Source of the DNA: Meconema thalassinum
Lineage: Eukaryota; Arthropoda; Insecta; Orthoptera; Tettigoniidae
DNA length: 64,000 nt
Direction: 5' to 3'
Assembly (NCBI GenBank): GCA_946902985.2
Contig: OX336388.2
Coordinates: 296,152,526 to 296,216,525 of the forward strand
The position numbers and the translations under genes were made by a program. Below the pieces are notes generated by a model. It worked only from the letters and a program-made list of their open reading frames with translations. It made no database searches and was not told where the DNA came from. Shown here piece after piece: positions 41,385 to 52,571 of this stretch. Every line of letters starts with the position of its first letter. The stretch's first letter is position 1.

Positions 41385-41779
41385 ATTCACAGGCGAAATG
41401 AAGAAAGCCGAGTTGCACTTCCCGGGAAACTCCAAACACAACAACTCTTCTCTGAAGTCTTAGCTCAACACGACTAAACAGTTTGCTGCTGGCTGTATCT
41501 GGAGTAATAGGCTCGCCCGCTAGCTAGGGTGTAACTGGGGTGATAGGCTCCCCCCTAGCTAGATCGTAAACTGTCGTCTCAGTAATTGAATGGAGATTGT
41601 TGGAAAAAATGAAAACGTAAAAACACTTATAGTGTGCGATGTATTGAAGTTAGAGATATGCTCTCGCGGACTTCTTTGTAAAACTTATCATTCTGAAAAA
41701 TTCTTACACTCATAGTATATTGATATTTTAATGCTTTGCCCAGTGTAAGATTAGAAAGCGCACGGGCGCCAGGTTTTTA

Positions 41780-42101
41780 TCATTTCAAATGATCTTGTCG
41801 ACTTCATCGTTATGCTTTGGTCTACCGTTATGCGTGTATGACGTCATCATGTTGTCAGTGCATATGCACCGAGTCTGAGTTTACTCCTGGGGTCTGGCGT
41901 TATGCGATACGGAGACGGCGAGTGTGTGACGTCATGCAGCAGAGTGAACCTCCCGCCTAAGTTAATGGGTAATGGAGTCTGCTGAAAGAGTCCTGGGGCT
42001 TCGAGCGAAGGGAGAAGCCCTCCTGAGCCTTTCTAACATGTGTAGCATTTGTACCATGCGTCATTTGAAATGATGTAAAGTCTAGTCTCTCAGACTGACT
42101 G
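41780..42101 (-). mobile_element. Element R in the right arm of S
   Basis: Reverse-oriented copy, with TGACGTCA at 41839-41846 and 41927-41934. The left arm of S lacks it, so R inserted after the arms formed. Confidence 0.7.
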
Positions 42102-42361
42102 TTTGGACTTAACACTTAAATCGTTACTTCTTGGCTTTCTTTGAACATAAATCAATTATTTTCTACACAAACCTTCCCCGAGAAATCCTTCACAGAATGG
42201 TGAAAACCGCATCAAAATCCATCCAGTGGTTCTCGTGATTACTCGGGACATCCAAGAATCGGGGACTTTGTTTTATACTAAGAAGAGATTTGTAGTGAAA
42301 TCACATTCATTTTAAAGATAGCGGAGTAACGAAAAGCCGGTAAGCTGAAACAAGGAATTTT

Positions 42362-43112
42362 AGGTAGATTTCATTAGAAAGCTAACTATTGCAATGGGTC
42401 CCATGTTTCGACTTCCGGAAAATTTCGACATATCTTCGCGTTTCACATCCCCCAGACCCCAAAACCACCGTCAATTCAAAAGTTTATATATAATTTATGT
42501 CTGTATATACATATGTATATCAGTTTCTTGTGGACACGATAACTGCCGTAATTTTGCACCAATCACTTTGAATTTTTTACCGAATATGTATACCTATAAA
42601 ATCTCGGTCGAGTTCGTTACTGGGCTAAATCGGCCGAAGGGGGTGAAAATGGGGGGCTTTTTTTTTTCTGAAAAAGTGAAATATTGCTATAACTCTCTTA
42701 ATATGTGAAATATCGAATCCGTTCAACGTTCATACTATGTGTCGGATAAAGCCCAAAAATGTATGTTTGAAGAGTTTTTTATAGCACCAACCATTGACCA
42801 AAGGGGTGGGAAAAAGTGGGTTTTTCGGGAAACATTAATCATATCTCTCTTAATAGGCACAATATCAAAACCGTACAAAATGGACAATATTCCCCTAATA
42901 ATTACCTAAAACTTTTGTCTGAAAGAATTTTTGATTTGACCCACCATTACGCCAAGGGATGAGAAAAATGATTTCGGAATTATAAGAAAATGCCAAGAGC
43001 TATCAGAGGTTGCCATGGCAACACTATTAAATTGATGAGGGATGAGAGTGATCAGACGTCTCCATGACAACGCACTTGCACGAGATCAGATTCAGTATTT
43101 CCATCTGACTAA
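42362..43112 (+). repeat. Repeat D, copy 1
   Basis: About 740 bp, from AGGTAGATTTCATTAG to 'catctgacta'. No coding capacity. Copy 2 at 44672-45790 differs at few positions and contains a (TA)n expansion and SINE E2. Confidence 0.85.
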
Positions 43113-43424
43113 GCCGGCCCCGTGGTGTTGGGGTAGCGCGCCTGCCTCTCACCCGGAGGCCCCGGGTTCGATCCCCGGCTCCGTCAGGGATTTTAAAACT
43201 GACGTGAGGGTTGGAACTGGGTGCACTCAGCCTCGTGAGGACAATTGAGTAGCTGTCTGACAGTGAGACAGCACCCCGATCACGAATACCAAGATTAACG
43301 GCCGAGGGGACCCGACGCGCTGATCACGCGTAACCCCAATATCTGCAGGCCAAATGGCTGGGCAGCGGTCGCTTGGTCGGCCTTAGCCCGTCATGGGCTG
43401 GGTGGTGCCAGGGGTTGACTTTGA
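43113..43424 (+). mobile_element. SINE F
   Basis: Perfect 11-bp duplication CATCTGACTAA (43102-43112 and 43425-43435). The tRNA-like head has TGTTGGGGTAGCGCG (box A region) and CCGGGTTCGATCCCCGG (box B with a good T-stem), then a 'gtgaggacaattgag' body. Length 312 bp. Confidence 0.9.
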
Positions 43425-43435
43425 CATCTGACTAA

Positions 43436-44272
43436 CAAGGGAACGGATCACGGTGTAAAATTCCGATCTGGTTGAAATTTAGTACACAATAATCCTACAA
43501 AGTTGTGCAATGACGTAGTGAAAACCGCATGGGCCGATTTCAATTTTGAACGCCAATATTGAACGCCGAAAATCTGCCGGACGACGGCATGAGCGAGGAG
43601 GTGAGAAGAGGTAAAGCTGACCTTCAATCCTAGCAGCACGCGATGACTCCCGGCCACTAGGCAGCAATCTGCCCTGCTGCGTTCCCCTCACTCTTCTACC
43701 CTCTCGATTAGAGTATAAAATGCGACATAATGTGATATTTTGCACTTGGCCATACTGTAAATAAATAAACAACCTTTTTTTTTCTGTTTTACTCTTTGTA
43801 ATCCTTGCAATAGTGAATGCTTACAAAAAAGTGGTCAATGCAAAGAGATTGCTTGCACCAGGCGCACCTTGCAACACTTTCTTTTATACACATATCGCAA
43901 GCATTTTGGATACCATCATCCTTGCAACAAAATTGAACGGGTTTCGCAAAGCAAGCGGCTACTTTGTAGTACAATGTTGTACAAGTTGTACAATGACGTA
44001 GTGAAAACCGCACGGGCCACTTTCAGTTTTGAACGCCAAAAACCTGCCGGGCGGTGGCATGAGTGAGGAGGTGGGGAGAGGTACAGCTGACCTTCAATCC
44101 AAGCAGCATGCGATGGTTCGCGGTCACCAGGCAGATTTTCGGCGTTCAATATTGGCGTTCATAATTGAAATCGGCCCATGCGGTTTTCACTACGTCATTG
44201 TACAACTTTGTAGGATTATTGTGTACTAAATTTCAACCAGATCAGAATTTTACACCGCGATCCGTTCCCTTG
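43436..44272. mobile_element. PIF/Harbinger-type MITE G with ~140-bp inverted ends
   Basis: Ends CAAGGGAACGGATC ... GATCCGTTCCCTTG with arms of about 140 bp (43436-43578 and 44131-44272), flanked by TAA (43433-43435 and 44273-44275). Unit 2 shows the empty site 'ctgactaagtggg' at about 45785. A 3-bp TAA duplication is characteristic of PIF/Harbinger. The centre has internal inverted copies and no transposase. Confidence 0.85.
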
Positions 44273-44281
44273 TAAGTGGGA

Positions 44282-44671
44282 AGCGGCTTCGGTGACGTAA
44301 CTGGTAGCATGCAGAATGTCTATGCCCAAGGCCGCGGTTTCAAAGCCGGCCGAAGTCGTCAGATTTTCTAAGAGCGCTAAAATCCCTCAGTATGCTTTCC
44401 TTTGGAGGGGAAGTTCCAACGTTCGTTACGAAGTGCTGGGTGGGGTGGCATCTAGTAGCCAAGTTCACAGCTAGGTGTCATTGACGGTAGTACCTGGTAG
44501 CAACATTAGGAACTTCTGCTTGAAATTGACCGTCTGCAGTCCTTACCTGAATTACAGACTAATACAGCCATTACAATTCACACCGTTTATCAGACAGATT
44601 CTACACTCACCCAAAGTACACGGGGTTAGATGACCGCGTTGTCGCAGCCCCTAAACTGAGGAACCAACCAG
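44282..44671 (+). mobile_element. SINE A, copy A4 (internal deletion)
   Basis: Full head and tail but lacking about 110 bp after 'ggaggggaag', a deletion shared with A5. Confidence 0.85.
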
Positions 44672-44811
44672 AGGTAGATTTCATTAGAAAGCTAACTATT
44701 GCAATGGGTACCATGTTTCGACTTCCGGAAAATTTCGACATATCTTCGCGTTTCACACATCCCCCAGACCCCAAAACCACCGTCAGTTCAAAAGTTTATA
44801 TATAATTTATG

Positions 44812-44812
<1 letters not shown>

Positions 44813-44868
<56 letters not shown>
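44813..44868. repeat. (TA)n microsatellite
   Basis: About 26 TA units. The same position in D1 (about 42500-42520) has only 'tgtatatacatatgtatat', so the expansion followed the duplication. Confidence 0.9.
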
Positions 44869-44871
<3 letters not shown>

Positions 44872-45373
44872 TTTCTTGTGGACACGATAACTGCCGTAAT
44901 TTTTCACCAATCACTTTGAATTTTTTACCGAATATGTATACCTATAAAATCTCGGTCGAGTTCGTTACTGGGCTAAATCGGTAGAAGGGGGTGAAAATGG
45001 GGGGCTTTTTTCGAAAAAGTGAAATATCGCTATAACTCTCTTAATATGTGAAATATCGAATCCGTTCAACGTTCATACTATGTGTCGGATAAAGCCCAAA
45101 AATTTATGTTTGAAGAGCTTTTTTATAGCACCAACCATTGACCAAAGGGGTGGGAAAAAGTGGGTTTTTCGGGAAACATTAATCATATCTCTCTTAATAG
45201 GCACAATATCAAAACCGTACGAAATGGACAATATTCCCCTAATAATTACCTAAAACTTTTGTCTGAAAGAATTTTTGATATGACCCACCATTACGCCAAG
45301 GGATGAGAAAAATGATTTCGGAATTATAAGAAAATGCCAAGAGCTATCAGAGGTTGCCATGGCAACACTACCA

Positions 45374-45695
45374 GGTGAGTTAGCCGTGGTCGTTACGGCA
45401 TGACTGTTGGCAGTCGCTCACATCGGGGAGGCGAGGTGGTTCGAATCCCCCCGCCGGCAACCTTGAAGATGGTCTTCTGTGGTTTCCCATCTTCCTTCCA
45501 GGCAAATGCCGGGGTTGGTCCCTAACTATAGGCCACAGCCGCTACCTTCCAACTCCTCGCCCTTCCATTCCAACTTTCCTCCCCAACGGTACTAGTAGCT
45601 CACCCATTGGGTGTCCGTCTCGAAGCAGCTACAAAACTGGCGAGCCGAACATGTCCTCGGACACTCCCGGCACTAAAAGCCATACGCTTAAAAAA
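45374..45695 (+). mobile_element. SINE E, copy E2
   Basis: Perfect 15-bp duplication ATGGCAACACTACCA (45359-45373 and 45696-45710) inside repeat D2. 322 bp, with the tRNA-like head, the shared central domain (45466-45550) and an A-run end. Confidence 0.93.
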
Positions 45696-45797
45696 ATGGC
45701 AACACTACCAAATTGATGAGGGATGAGCCATCAGACGTTGCCAAGATAACGCACTTGCACGAGATCAGATTCAGTATTTCCATCTGACTAAGTGGGA

Positions 45798-46149
45798 AGC
45801 GGCTTCGGTGACGTAACTGGTAGCATGCAGAATGTCTATGCCCAAGGTCGCGGTTTCAAAGCCGGCCGAAGTCGTCGGATTTTCTAAGAGCGCTAAAATC
45901 CCTCAGTATGCTTTCCTTTGGAGGGGAAGTTCCAACGTTCGTTGCGAGTTGCTGGTTGCGGTGGCATCTAGTAGCCAAGTTCACAGCTAGGTGTCATTGA
46001 CGGTAGTACCTGGTAGCAACATTAGGAACTACTGCTTGAAATTGACCGTCTGCAGTCCTTACCTGAATTACAGACTAATACAGCCATCCCTAAGTACACG
46101 GGGTTACATGACCGCGTTGTCGCAGCCCCTAAACTGAGGAACCAACCAA
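45798..46149 (+). mobile_element. SINE A, copy A5 (same deletion as A4)
   Basis: As A4, with a further small loss near 46085 ('gccatcccta'). Confidence 0.85.
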
Positions 46150-47561
46150 AATCTCTGCGGGAGATATAATTTTGCGTGAAGAAGTAACAGACCGTTACAT
46201 AGTTACACATCAGTGTCGAAACCTAGCGTAAGGACAGTGTGACCACAAGTATAAAAATGGACCCCAAATGACAAGAAGGTTACCGTTCCCATAAGACAAT
46301 AAAATGTTTAAAATAAGCATAAAATGACGAAAAACAAAGTTAATTAAGCTCCAATTATAAAATACCTTCTCGCAATAAATGAGGTCTGATCCTTCTACGA
46401 AAACCTGCATATTCTGACTATTTTTGCCTATCCCCAAGTTTGTCCGGTGAAATCTACCTCCGCCTTCCGGCGTGCCGAGAGGACTTTTTTTTTACCTGGG
46501 CGGTGACAAGCAAGCCCTCTTGTTAACATGTCTCCTCAAGCAGGTGCGTATATACAATTTTTTTTCGGGGGGAGGTGGCTGACTATCCTGGAAAAACCCA
46601 AAACACCCAGAAATATCGACCAATATCGTAGAGCATATAACTTTGTGTAATTATTTTAGATAAGAGTTAATTGTATAATTCTAACACAACACACATTGTA
46701 TACGTAATGAATGTTATATTATGGCCTATGGAGTATGAATGGCAAATATCTAAATTATTAAGCAGAAAGGTAAACAGTTTCATTTTACAAACTGATAATG
46801 TATTTCTCAAAAGTACCATACTGTGGAATGCTGAGTTTTGCCTTACAAGGCTGTGAGTACCCCGTTCCAGCCCTCAGACCAGAATTATAATTTCTCCAAA
46901 GAATGCTAGCCACTACACTACGAGGTAGTCTAATTTTAATCTTAATATTGTTTAAAACGTAGCCAATAAGTTAAGGTTAGGGTACAACCAAATTTACAAT
47001 TGTTTTATGCCTTTACTAAAGGACAGCTGGGGCCTTATATAGGACGCTGTCCTCAAGTTCACCGTCACTTCTTATTCACTGCGACTGGACTACTCACTTG
47101 TTTATCCCCTCACGACAAACAAATTGTAGAGTTTAATAATGTGACATAACAAAGTAATTGCACGTCAGATATCATTATGATGAGCGAGGGTAATTGTAAC
47201 TCCTCCCACTCGGAAACTCTACTGTCATGAGTCGCGATGAATGGAGCCAGAGATTGAATCAACTCTGAGTGGAGTTGGGAAACTTCTACCCCAATGTGAA
47301 GCAATTTGAGAGTTCTTCGTAGTTTTGATTGCTTGTTGTAGCTTTCATTTTACTCGCCAACTAGACCCGACAAATCGCCGTTAATTTATTGAGTTTATGT
47401 GGAGTATTTGTTTAGCGCATGGCATTGTACATCTACATAATTACAAGCAAAGGAACACATTAAACATAGGCTATACATTAGCATTTAAAATAACAATACA
47501 TATTAAAATCAATTTTGATGAGGAGACACACATTCAACAGATAAAATGTTCAGATTTACAT
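46150..47561. other. Mostly unassigned sequence
   Basis: 46855-46893 resembles a reverse fragment of SINE M ('accccgttccag'). About 47400-47561 is probably the 3' end of the LINE fragment that continues at 48318. No gene is supported. Confidence 0.4.
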
Positions 47562-47573
47562 GGTAATATTTAA

Positions 47574-48305
47574 TGATGATGATAATTGTTGTTTTAAGGG
47601 GCCTAACATCTAGGTTATCGGCCCCTGATGGTTTGGGTGATCGTGAAGATGAAAATGAAATGCAAACTTAAAACTAAAACTAACTACTAACCTACATACT
47701 AGAAGAAGAAATGGAAAACAAAAGGAGAATAAGGCAAATATAGCACAGGAGGAAAAGAAATGCCCTCAACCCTTGAATAATGCGGATTGAGGGACTGGGA
47801 AGGAAGGAGAGCCATGAAAGGCAGATAGAAAAGTGAAAGAGGAGAGGGTCCGCCCCAAAGGTAAGGGACAAAAGGGGAAAACGGACCCAGCTCAGGAATC
47901 CGTCGGGGTCGCCAACTCCCGAACTCACCAGCTGTGAGCCCCTGAGGGTGTAGCACTATCCAGGGTGCACCAGAAGTGATGGGGCTACATACACCCTGCC
48001 TCCTGGAGGGCCTTGAGCAGAAGGCAGGAGGTAACATGAAATGAAAAAGAAGGCTGACCCCTCGCAGAAGGAGGTAATCAGAAAAGAGGAGACAAGGGCC
48101 AATTAAGGCGGGAAAGGAAGAGACTCCCTAGTCCTCGGATACTCTAATACCGTCGGGGTCGGAAGAGAACAAGAGTTGACCAAGTGAGGTCGACTGGAAA
48201 GAAGACAGAGAGGAGCCCGGCACAAGTAAGTGGAAGCAATGCCGGACTCAGCTGGGGCCCCGTGGTCGCCAACCCACGTCCTACTAGATGTGAGCTCCTG
48301 GGGGA
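47574..48305 (-). mobile_element. Family B copy B5, complete
   Basis: 732 bp, with perfect 12-bp duplication GGTAATATTTAA (47562-47573 and 48306-48317). (GAT)n lies at its left side because it is in minus orientation. It inserted at the end of a LINE coding region. Confidence 0.9.
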
Positions 48306-48317
48306 GGTAATATTTAA

Positions 48318-48560
48318 ATTTGAAATGCAATCAAGAGCAGGCTGCGTTGCATCATGAAAGTCTTTCAGGTTCTCATTATAGGCTCGAAGGCTGCAGTCCG
48401 CCATAATATGCTGGATGGTCTGTCAATCAAATCCACAGTCGCACTGAGGTGAGGATGCCTTATTCCACAGTCTGTGCAAACCCCATGTCCCGTTCGAATC
48501 CTGTTGAGTGATTTCCATGTATGGCGTGGTAGTTCTATTCCAGCTGGTTTCTTGATAGGA
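48318..48560 (-). pseudogene. LINE C-terminal (RNase H tail / zinc-finger) fragment
   Basis: The minus strand reads RHTWKSLNRIRTGHGVC, then PQCDCGFD, then QTIQHIMADCSLRAYNENLK and ALDCISNLNI. The pattern LNRIRTGHG ... CxCG ... QTxxHIxxxCxLRA is the tail of jockey/R1-type LINE ORF2. One frame change and one stop occur. B5 is inserted where the frame ends. Confidence 0.75.
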
Positions 48561-48589
48561 TCAATGAAGTTTCAGTATTTCTCATGGAA

Positions 48590-49110
48590 TAAATTATTCA
48601 ATACCTTATAATTCTAAAACAAAAATACTGGAATGCAATCGAAATAAATCAGAAACCTCTATGGACATTAAATTGGCAGGTGAAAAGCTGAAGGAAGTAG
48701 GAGACTTCTGTTACTTAGGAAGCAAAATAACCAGTGAGGGACGAAGCAAAGAGGATATAAAAAGTAGGTTGGCTCAGGCAAGGAAAGCATTTGTACAAAA
48801 AAAAGGAATCTGTTGACATCGAATATAGATTTAGGTATTAGGAAGTCACTTTTGAAAGCCTTTGTCTGGATCGTGGCGCTCTATGGAAGTGAAACTTGGA
48901 CTATTGGTGCAGCAGAAAAGAGGAGAATTGAAGCGATTGAAATGTGGTGTTACAGGAGAATGATGAAGATCAGATGGGTAGATAGGGTTACAAACGAAGA
49001 GGTATTAAGACGAGTGGGAGAGGAGAGATGTTTCTGGCGACTGCTAATGAAGAGACGGCCCGAGTTAACACCGAGCATAGTGAAATGGTATTGTTTATTT
49101 ATTTGAGCGG
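48590..49110 (+). pseudogene. LINE C-terminal region, RTE/BovB-like
   Basis: Reads VGDFCYLGSKITSEGRSKED (thumb), KSRLAQARKAF, then after a frame change at the A run near 48800 SLLKAFVWIVALYGSETWTI, EAIEMWCYRRMMKIRWVDRV and TNEEVLRRV. This order is the C-terminal third of craniofacial/RTE-type ORF2 proteins. The polymerase core is missing. The frame stops at about 49104. Confidence 0.8.
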
Positions 49111-49204
49111 TTTGGAACATCTTGATCATTAGCACCGTGTAGTTGGGTGTGTCTGACAGCCTGTATTGCTGTGATGACTGTAGTATTGTGTGTAACTGTA
49201 TGGG

Positions 49205-49560
49205 GTAGGCGCCCCGGAGTTATACAATAGCCGTGCCGCGGACTTGTCACATTTATAGCATGTGCCGATTACAACAGCAGGTCGCGAAGCCCTGGATGCT
49301 GTAATAGCATTTATTACATACGCAGCTGGCGAGATACCTTAGTTGAGATAATTAAGACTTGCTGTGAAGTGCCGTGACGTACCTCGTATCCCGTTAACAT
49401 GGTTAGCTATAGAATAAAACATCCAACTTTCCAAGTGGAAACTTATCTTCTCAAGAAGAAATTTGCAGTAAATGTGTTCGTAAGTTTAATTGCCGTGCGA
49501 TTTTTACTGCACTTGTGAGGGAACCTCAAACAACAGGTTTACAGAAACAATCGTCGTCCT
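49205..49560. repeat. Repeat V, second copy (uninterrupted)
   Basis: Matches 560-842 plus 1515-1535 in one piece, giving the pre-insertion state of the site hit by L1. Confidence 0.6.
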
Positions 49561-49794
49561 CTGGAGGTTGGTTGGTTGGTTCCTCAGTTCAGGGGCTGCG
49601 ACAACGCGGTCATGTAGCCCCGTGTACATTGGGTGTGTATACAGTGTATCTTTTTATGTACCTTTGAAGAATGATAGATCGTGTAGGGGACGAGTATAGA
49701 AGTAATTTGAGATAGGGAACTTGCGGTCGGAGCGGCCTCCTTAACCCCTAAAATAAGGGTTGATTTAGGCCCTCCACCCTATCAGTTGGGCAAC

Positions 49795-50143
49795 CGACCC
49801 AGGCCTCTATTAGACTATTAAAATCCACAGCCTGCTTCCAGTCTCCGACCGGGTCAGGAATGGAATGTATGAAGCCTCCATCTAGCGGCGAGGATATGAA
49901 CTCTGCCGGCTGTCGAGGCCTGACGCACTCCTCTGGGGCAATGATTAAATAAATGACAGATGAAATGAAATGATAGTGGAGAGTGTTGCTGGAATGAAAT
50001 GTCGACAGGGAAAACCGGAGTACCCGGAGAAAAACCTGTCTGCCTCCGTTTTGTCCAGCACAGATCTCACATGGAGTGACCGGGATTTGAGCCACGACCC
50101 AGCGGTGAGAGGCCGGCGTGCTGCCGCCTAAGCCACGGAGGCT
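49795..50143 (-). mobile_element. SINE I, copy I2
   Basis: Reverse orientation, head with GTGGCTTAGGCGGCAGC (box A) and GTGGCTCAAATCCCGG (box B) at about 50085-50140, then 'gggtactccggttttcc' and the 3' end 'ctgtggatttt'. Confidence 0.85.
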
Positions 50144-50237
50144 CTACTTATTTAATATTATATAATTAGACTAGTACCTTTCTCAATCCTTTAACTCTTG
50201 GCAAGATTCATTTCACTATGTGGCGCTGGCGTTGCGG

Positions 50238-50281
50238 TGCGAAAGGCCGGTAGTCCCGGGTTCGATTCCGGGCTTGGGCAA
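50238..50281 (+). repeat. tRNA-like T-arm fragment in H
   Basis: CCCGGGTTCGATTCCGGG is a perfect T-stem/loop with box B. No matching D arm or acceptor stem lies upstream, so it is a tRNA relic or a SINE head, not a functional tRNA gene. Confidence 0.5.
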
Positions 50282-50924
50282 AATCTTTTTTTAAATGTTT
50301 GCCCAACTAACAGGGCGGAGGGCCTGAATCAACCCTTATTTTAGGAGTTAAGGAGGCCGCTCCGATCCCAAGTCCCCTATCTCAAATTACTTCTGTACCC
50401 GTCCCCTACACAACCTATCATTCTCCAAAGGTACGTAAAAGACACCCTGTAGAATCTGTGTGATAACCGGTGTTAATTGTGATGGCTGTATTAGTGTGTG
50501 TTATCTGTTTTTAATTCAAGTAAGGACTGCAGACATTCAATTTTCAGGTAGTTCCTACTTTTGCTACCAAACGCCACAGTCAACGACAACTAGTTCTGAA
50601 CTTTGTTACTAGATGCCACCGCATTGGGCTCCTGGCGACGAACGTTGGAACATAAGAGCGTTAGTCAAATCTGCCCTATAAGTTGGCTTCACACAATTGT
50701 AGTTAGTGGAAGGTTCTTTATCATGCCATAAATCTATGACATGGGACTGCCGGCTTTACTTCCCCTCCGAAGGAAGGCATACTGAGGGAGTCTTAACGCT
50801 CTTAAAAAAAACGACGACTTCGGCCGGGTTTGAACCCGCCACCTTGGGCATAGAAGCTCAGCATGCTACCAATTACGCCACCGAAGCCGCCTAACTTGAT
50901 TAAGATACTTACTGTAAAGTATTT

Positions 50925-52000
50925 TATGTTCAACCCTGACTATTATATGTCAGAAAAGTGTATCAAAATGATGGTCATTATAACACTATTTTTCTTCATG
51001 AAACATTCTCCCACCAATCAGAGCTCAAGAAACAGTTGTTTGACCAATCAGGTGAGGCTAGCAACGTATCTGCGCTGAGTTCCAAGGCCTTCTAAATTAA
51101 ATTTCACTGCGTGGCCTAGTGTCATAGTGGGGCAATCGAGGAGGCCATGGTCAAATACAAGGTAGCCTATTCTGTGCGTCCCATGCGCTCTGTTCAGTAC
51201 ATAAAACTGGTGAAATCTCGACAGATATATATGAATATTTATGTTCGAACATAAAATAGTTATAATAATTATCGTCGAACATAAACAGTCGTTTGCAACT
51301 CGCCTATAATGGTAATTAAGACACTCGTATGGCAATTATAAATCTCGCATACGCTCGTTTTATAAACATACTCTTATACAATTTTCATAAGAAAATATGC
51401 ATTGTCCGTTGAGCCATAATATATTTAAACACAAATAGTGCTAAATGTTTCGGCATAACTCAACAAGATGACAGTGTTTCGCCCCGGTGTGCTATTGGGC
51501 TCTTCAGTTGGTTAAAGCACACCTCACCAAGACACTGTCTAGTGCACACTGGGAAGGCCATTGCAAGACGTATTTGATACATGTGTATCCGCGTCACGAG
51601 CAAGCCAGTGCACTATGGGAGTCGAAACTCCATTCCAAAGCAATTATAACCTTACCTTGGCATTGAATATACAATTTTCATAAGAAAATATGCATTGTCC
51701 GTTGAGCCATTATATATTTAAATACGTCTTGTAATGGCCTTCCCAGTGTGCACTAGACAGTGTCTTGGTGAGGTGTGCTTTAACCAACTGAAGAGCCCAA
51801 TAGCACACCGGGGCGAAACACTGTCATCTTGTTGAGTTATGCCGGAACATTTAGCACTATTTGTGTTTAAACATACTCGTGTCTTAATTATTTCCATTAT
51901 AGGCTCGTTGCATAATGTACTATTATGTGGAATTTTGTGCACTGGTTCAAAGTTACCCCGAATGACTGTACAGTGAGTGTGCCAAAACTTCCAACGTTCG
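50925..52000 (-). mobile_element. Element T, copy 1, with inverted repeat U inside
   Basis: 50935-51060 and 51240-51373 are reverse-complement matches to 57540-57660 and 56840-56985. The element resumes after U at about 51869-51925 ('catactcgtgtcttaatta'). Confidence 0.6.
51374..51868. mobile_element. Inverted repeat U
   Basis: Flanked by AAACATACTC on both sides (51364-51373 and 51869-51878). A 53-bp segment ('caattttcataagaaaatat' ...) occurs at 51377 and again in direct orientation at 51668. Each is followed by one arm of a 145-bp near-perfect inverted repeat (51428-51572 and 51721-51866). A 9-10-bp duplication would fit a Mutator-like element. Confidence 0.7.
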
Positions 52001-52069
52001 TGCAACGAGTGTTTAGAAAATGAGGGACAGTATTTCCAGCAACTACTCTGACATTCATGTAAGTAATTA

Positions 52070-52570
52070 AGTTATGATTATTAAATATGAAATAGGAAGA
52101 TAATCCCTTAAGTCAATGAACTGTAATTTAATTCGGTCCTGACACAACATGAGCCCTCGGGCTTGCAGCTTCAAACAGAATACTGTGTTACTCAAAGGTC
52201 AGGCACGTGTAGAGCACAGTTCAGCTCTCAGTGGATTATATTAATTTTGCGTCATTTGTATCGACTTCTCGCTACAAATTGCGATATTTTTAACGGTTTA
52301 CCCAGGGTATGCTTAACCTTTCAGAACACGCGTGGAAAAATATGACACGAGAACTTGCGCCGGGCCATTTTGACCCCAGTGTGTCACTCCCTCCCTTTTT
52401 GTCGTATTCGTAGGCTACGTATTTTTATGAAGTTATTTACGCCTGGTGTCTTCCTATCAACTATTCCCAATGTAAAATGAGGTTAAGGTATTTATACCTT
52501 TAATTTAACATGCGGAAAAATGACAATGCTTTTCGGAGCAGTATAATAGTGGTGGTAAAGCAGTCGTGTC
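52070..52570. other. No recognised element
   Basis: AT-rich, no repeat match or frame of note. Confidence 0.4.
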
Positions 52571-52571
52571 G

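Larger units (their letters stand above)
37911..42292. mobile_element. Large inverted-repeat element S (4.4 kb)
   Basis: The left arm (37911-about 38615) is the complement of the right arm (about 41385-42292), the right arm being longer because element R sits in it. Ends read ATCTACTTAGTATAAAAC and its near complement. The interior holds a LINE remnant, a minisatellite and unassigned sequence. AAATCACAT occurs just outside both ends (37902 and 42299) but not abutting on the right. Superfamily unknown. A diverged relative is at 52690-54176. Confidence 0.65.
42362..44671 (+). repeat. Tandem duplication unit 1 (D1 + SINE A4) with insertions F and G
   Basis: D1 (42362-43112) plus the shortened SINE A4 (44282-44671) equals unit 2 (44672-46149) once SINE F, element G and SINE E2 are removed. 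Both SINE A copies share one internal deletion, which supports duplication of the pair. Confidence 0.85.
44672..46149 (+). repeat. Tandem duplication unit 2 (D2 + SINE A5) with SINE E2
   Basis: Repeat D2 (44672-45790), broken by SINE E2, then SINE A5 (45798-46149). Confidence 0.85.
49642..50449. mobile_element. Inverted-repeat element H with SINE I2 nested
   Basis: Ends CAGTGTATCTTTTTATG and the complement of CAGGGTGTCTTTTACG, flanked by TA (49640-49641 and 50450-50451) within SINE A6. Arms of about 140 bp are held at both sides ('gcggcctccttaac', 'aataagggttgatt'). TA duplication and CAG ends fit the Tc1/mariner group. No transposase. Confidence 0.82.
49566..50892 (-). mobile_element. SINE A, copy A6, split by element H
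   Basis: 49566-49641 and 50450-50892 make one full SINE A in reverse orientation once H is removed. The tRNA-like head is intact at 50822-50892. Confidence 0.88.

Noticed and set aside
43113..43190. tRNA-like sequence with a perfect box B
   Set aside because: It is the head of SINE F inside an 11-bp target duplication, lacking a paired acceptor stem; not a tRNA gene.
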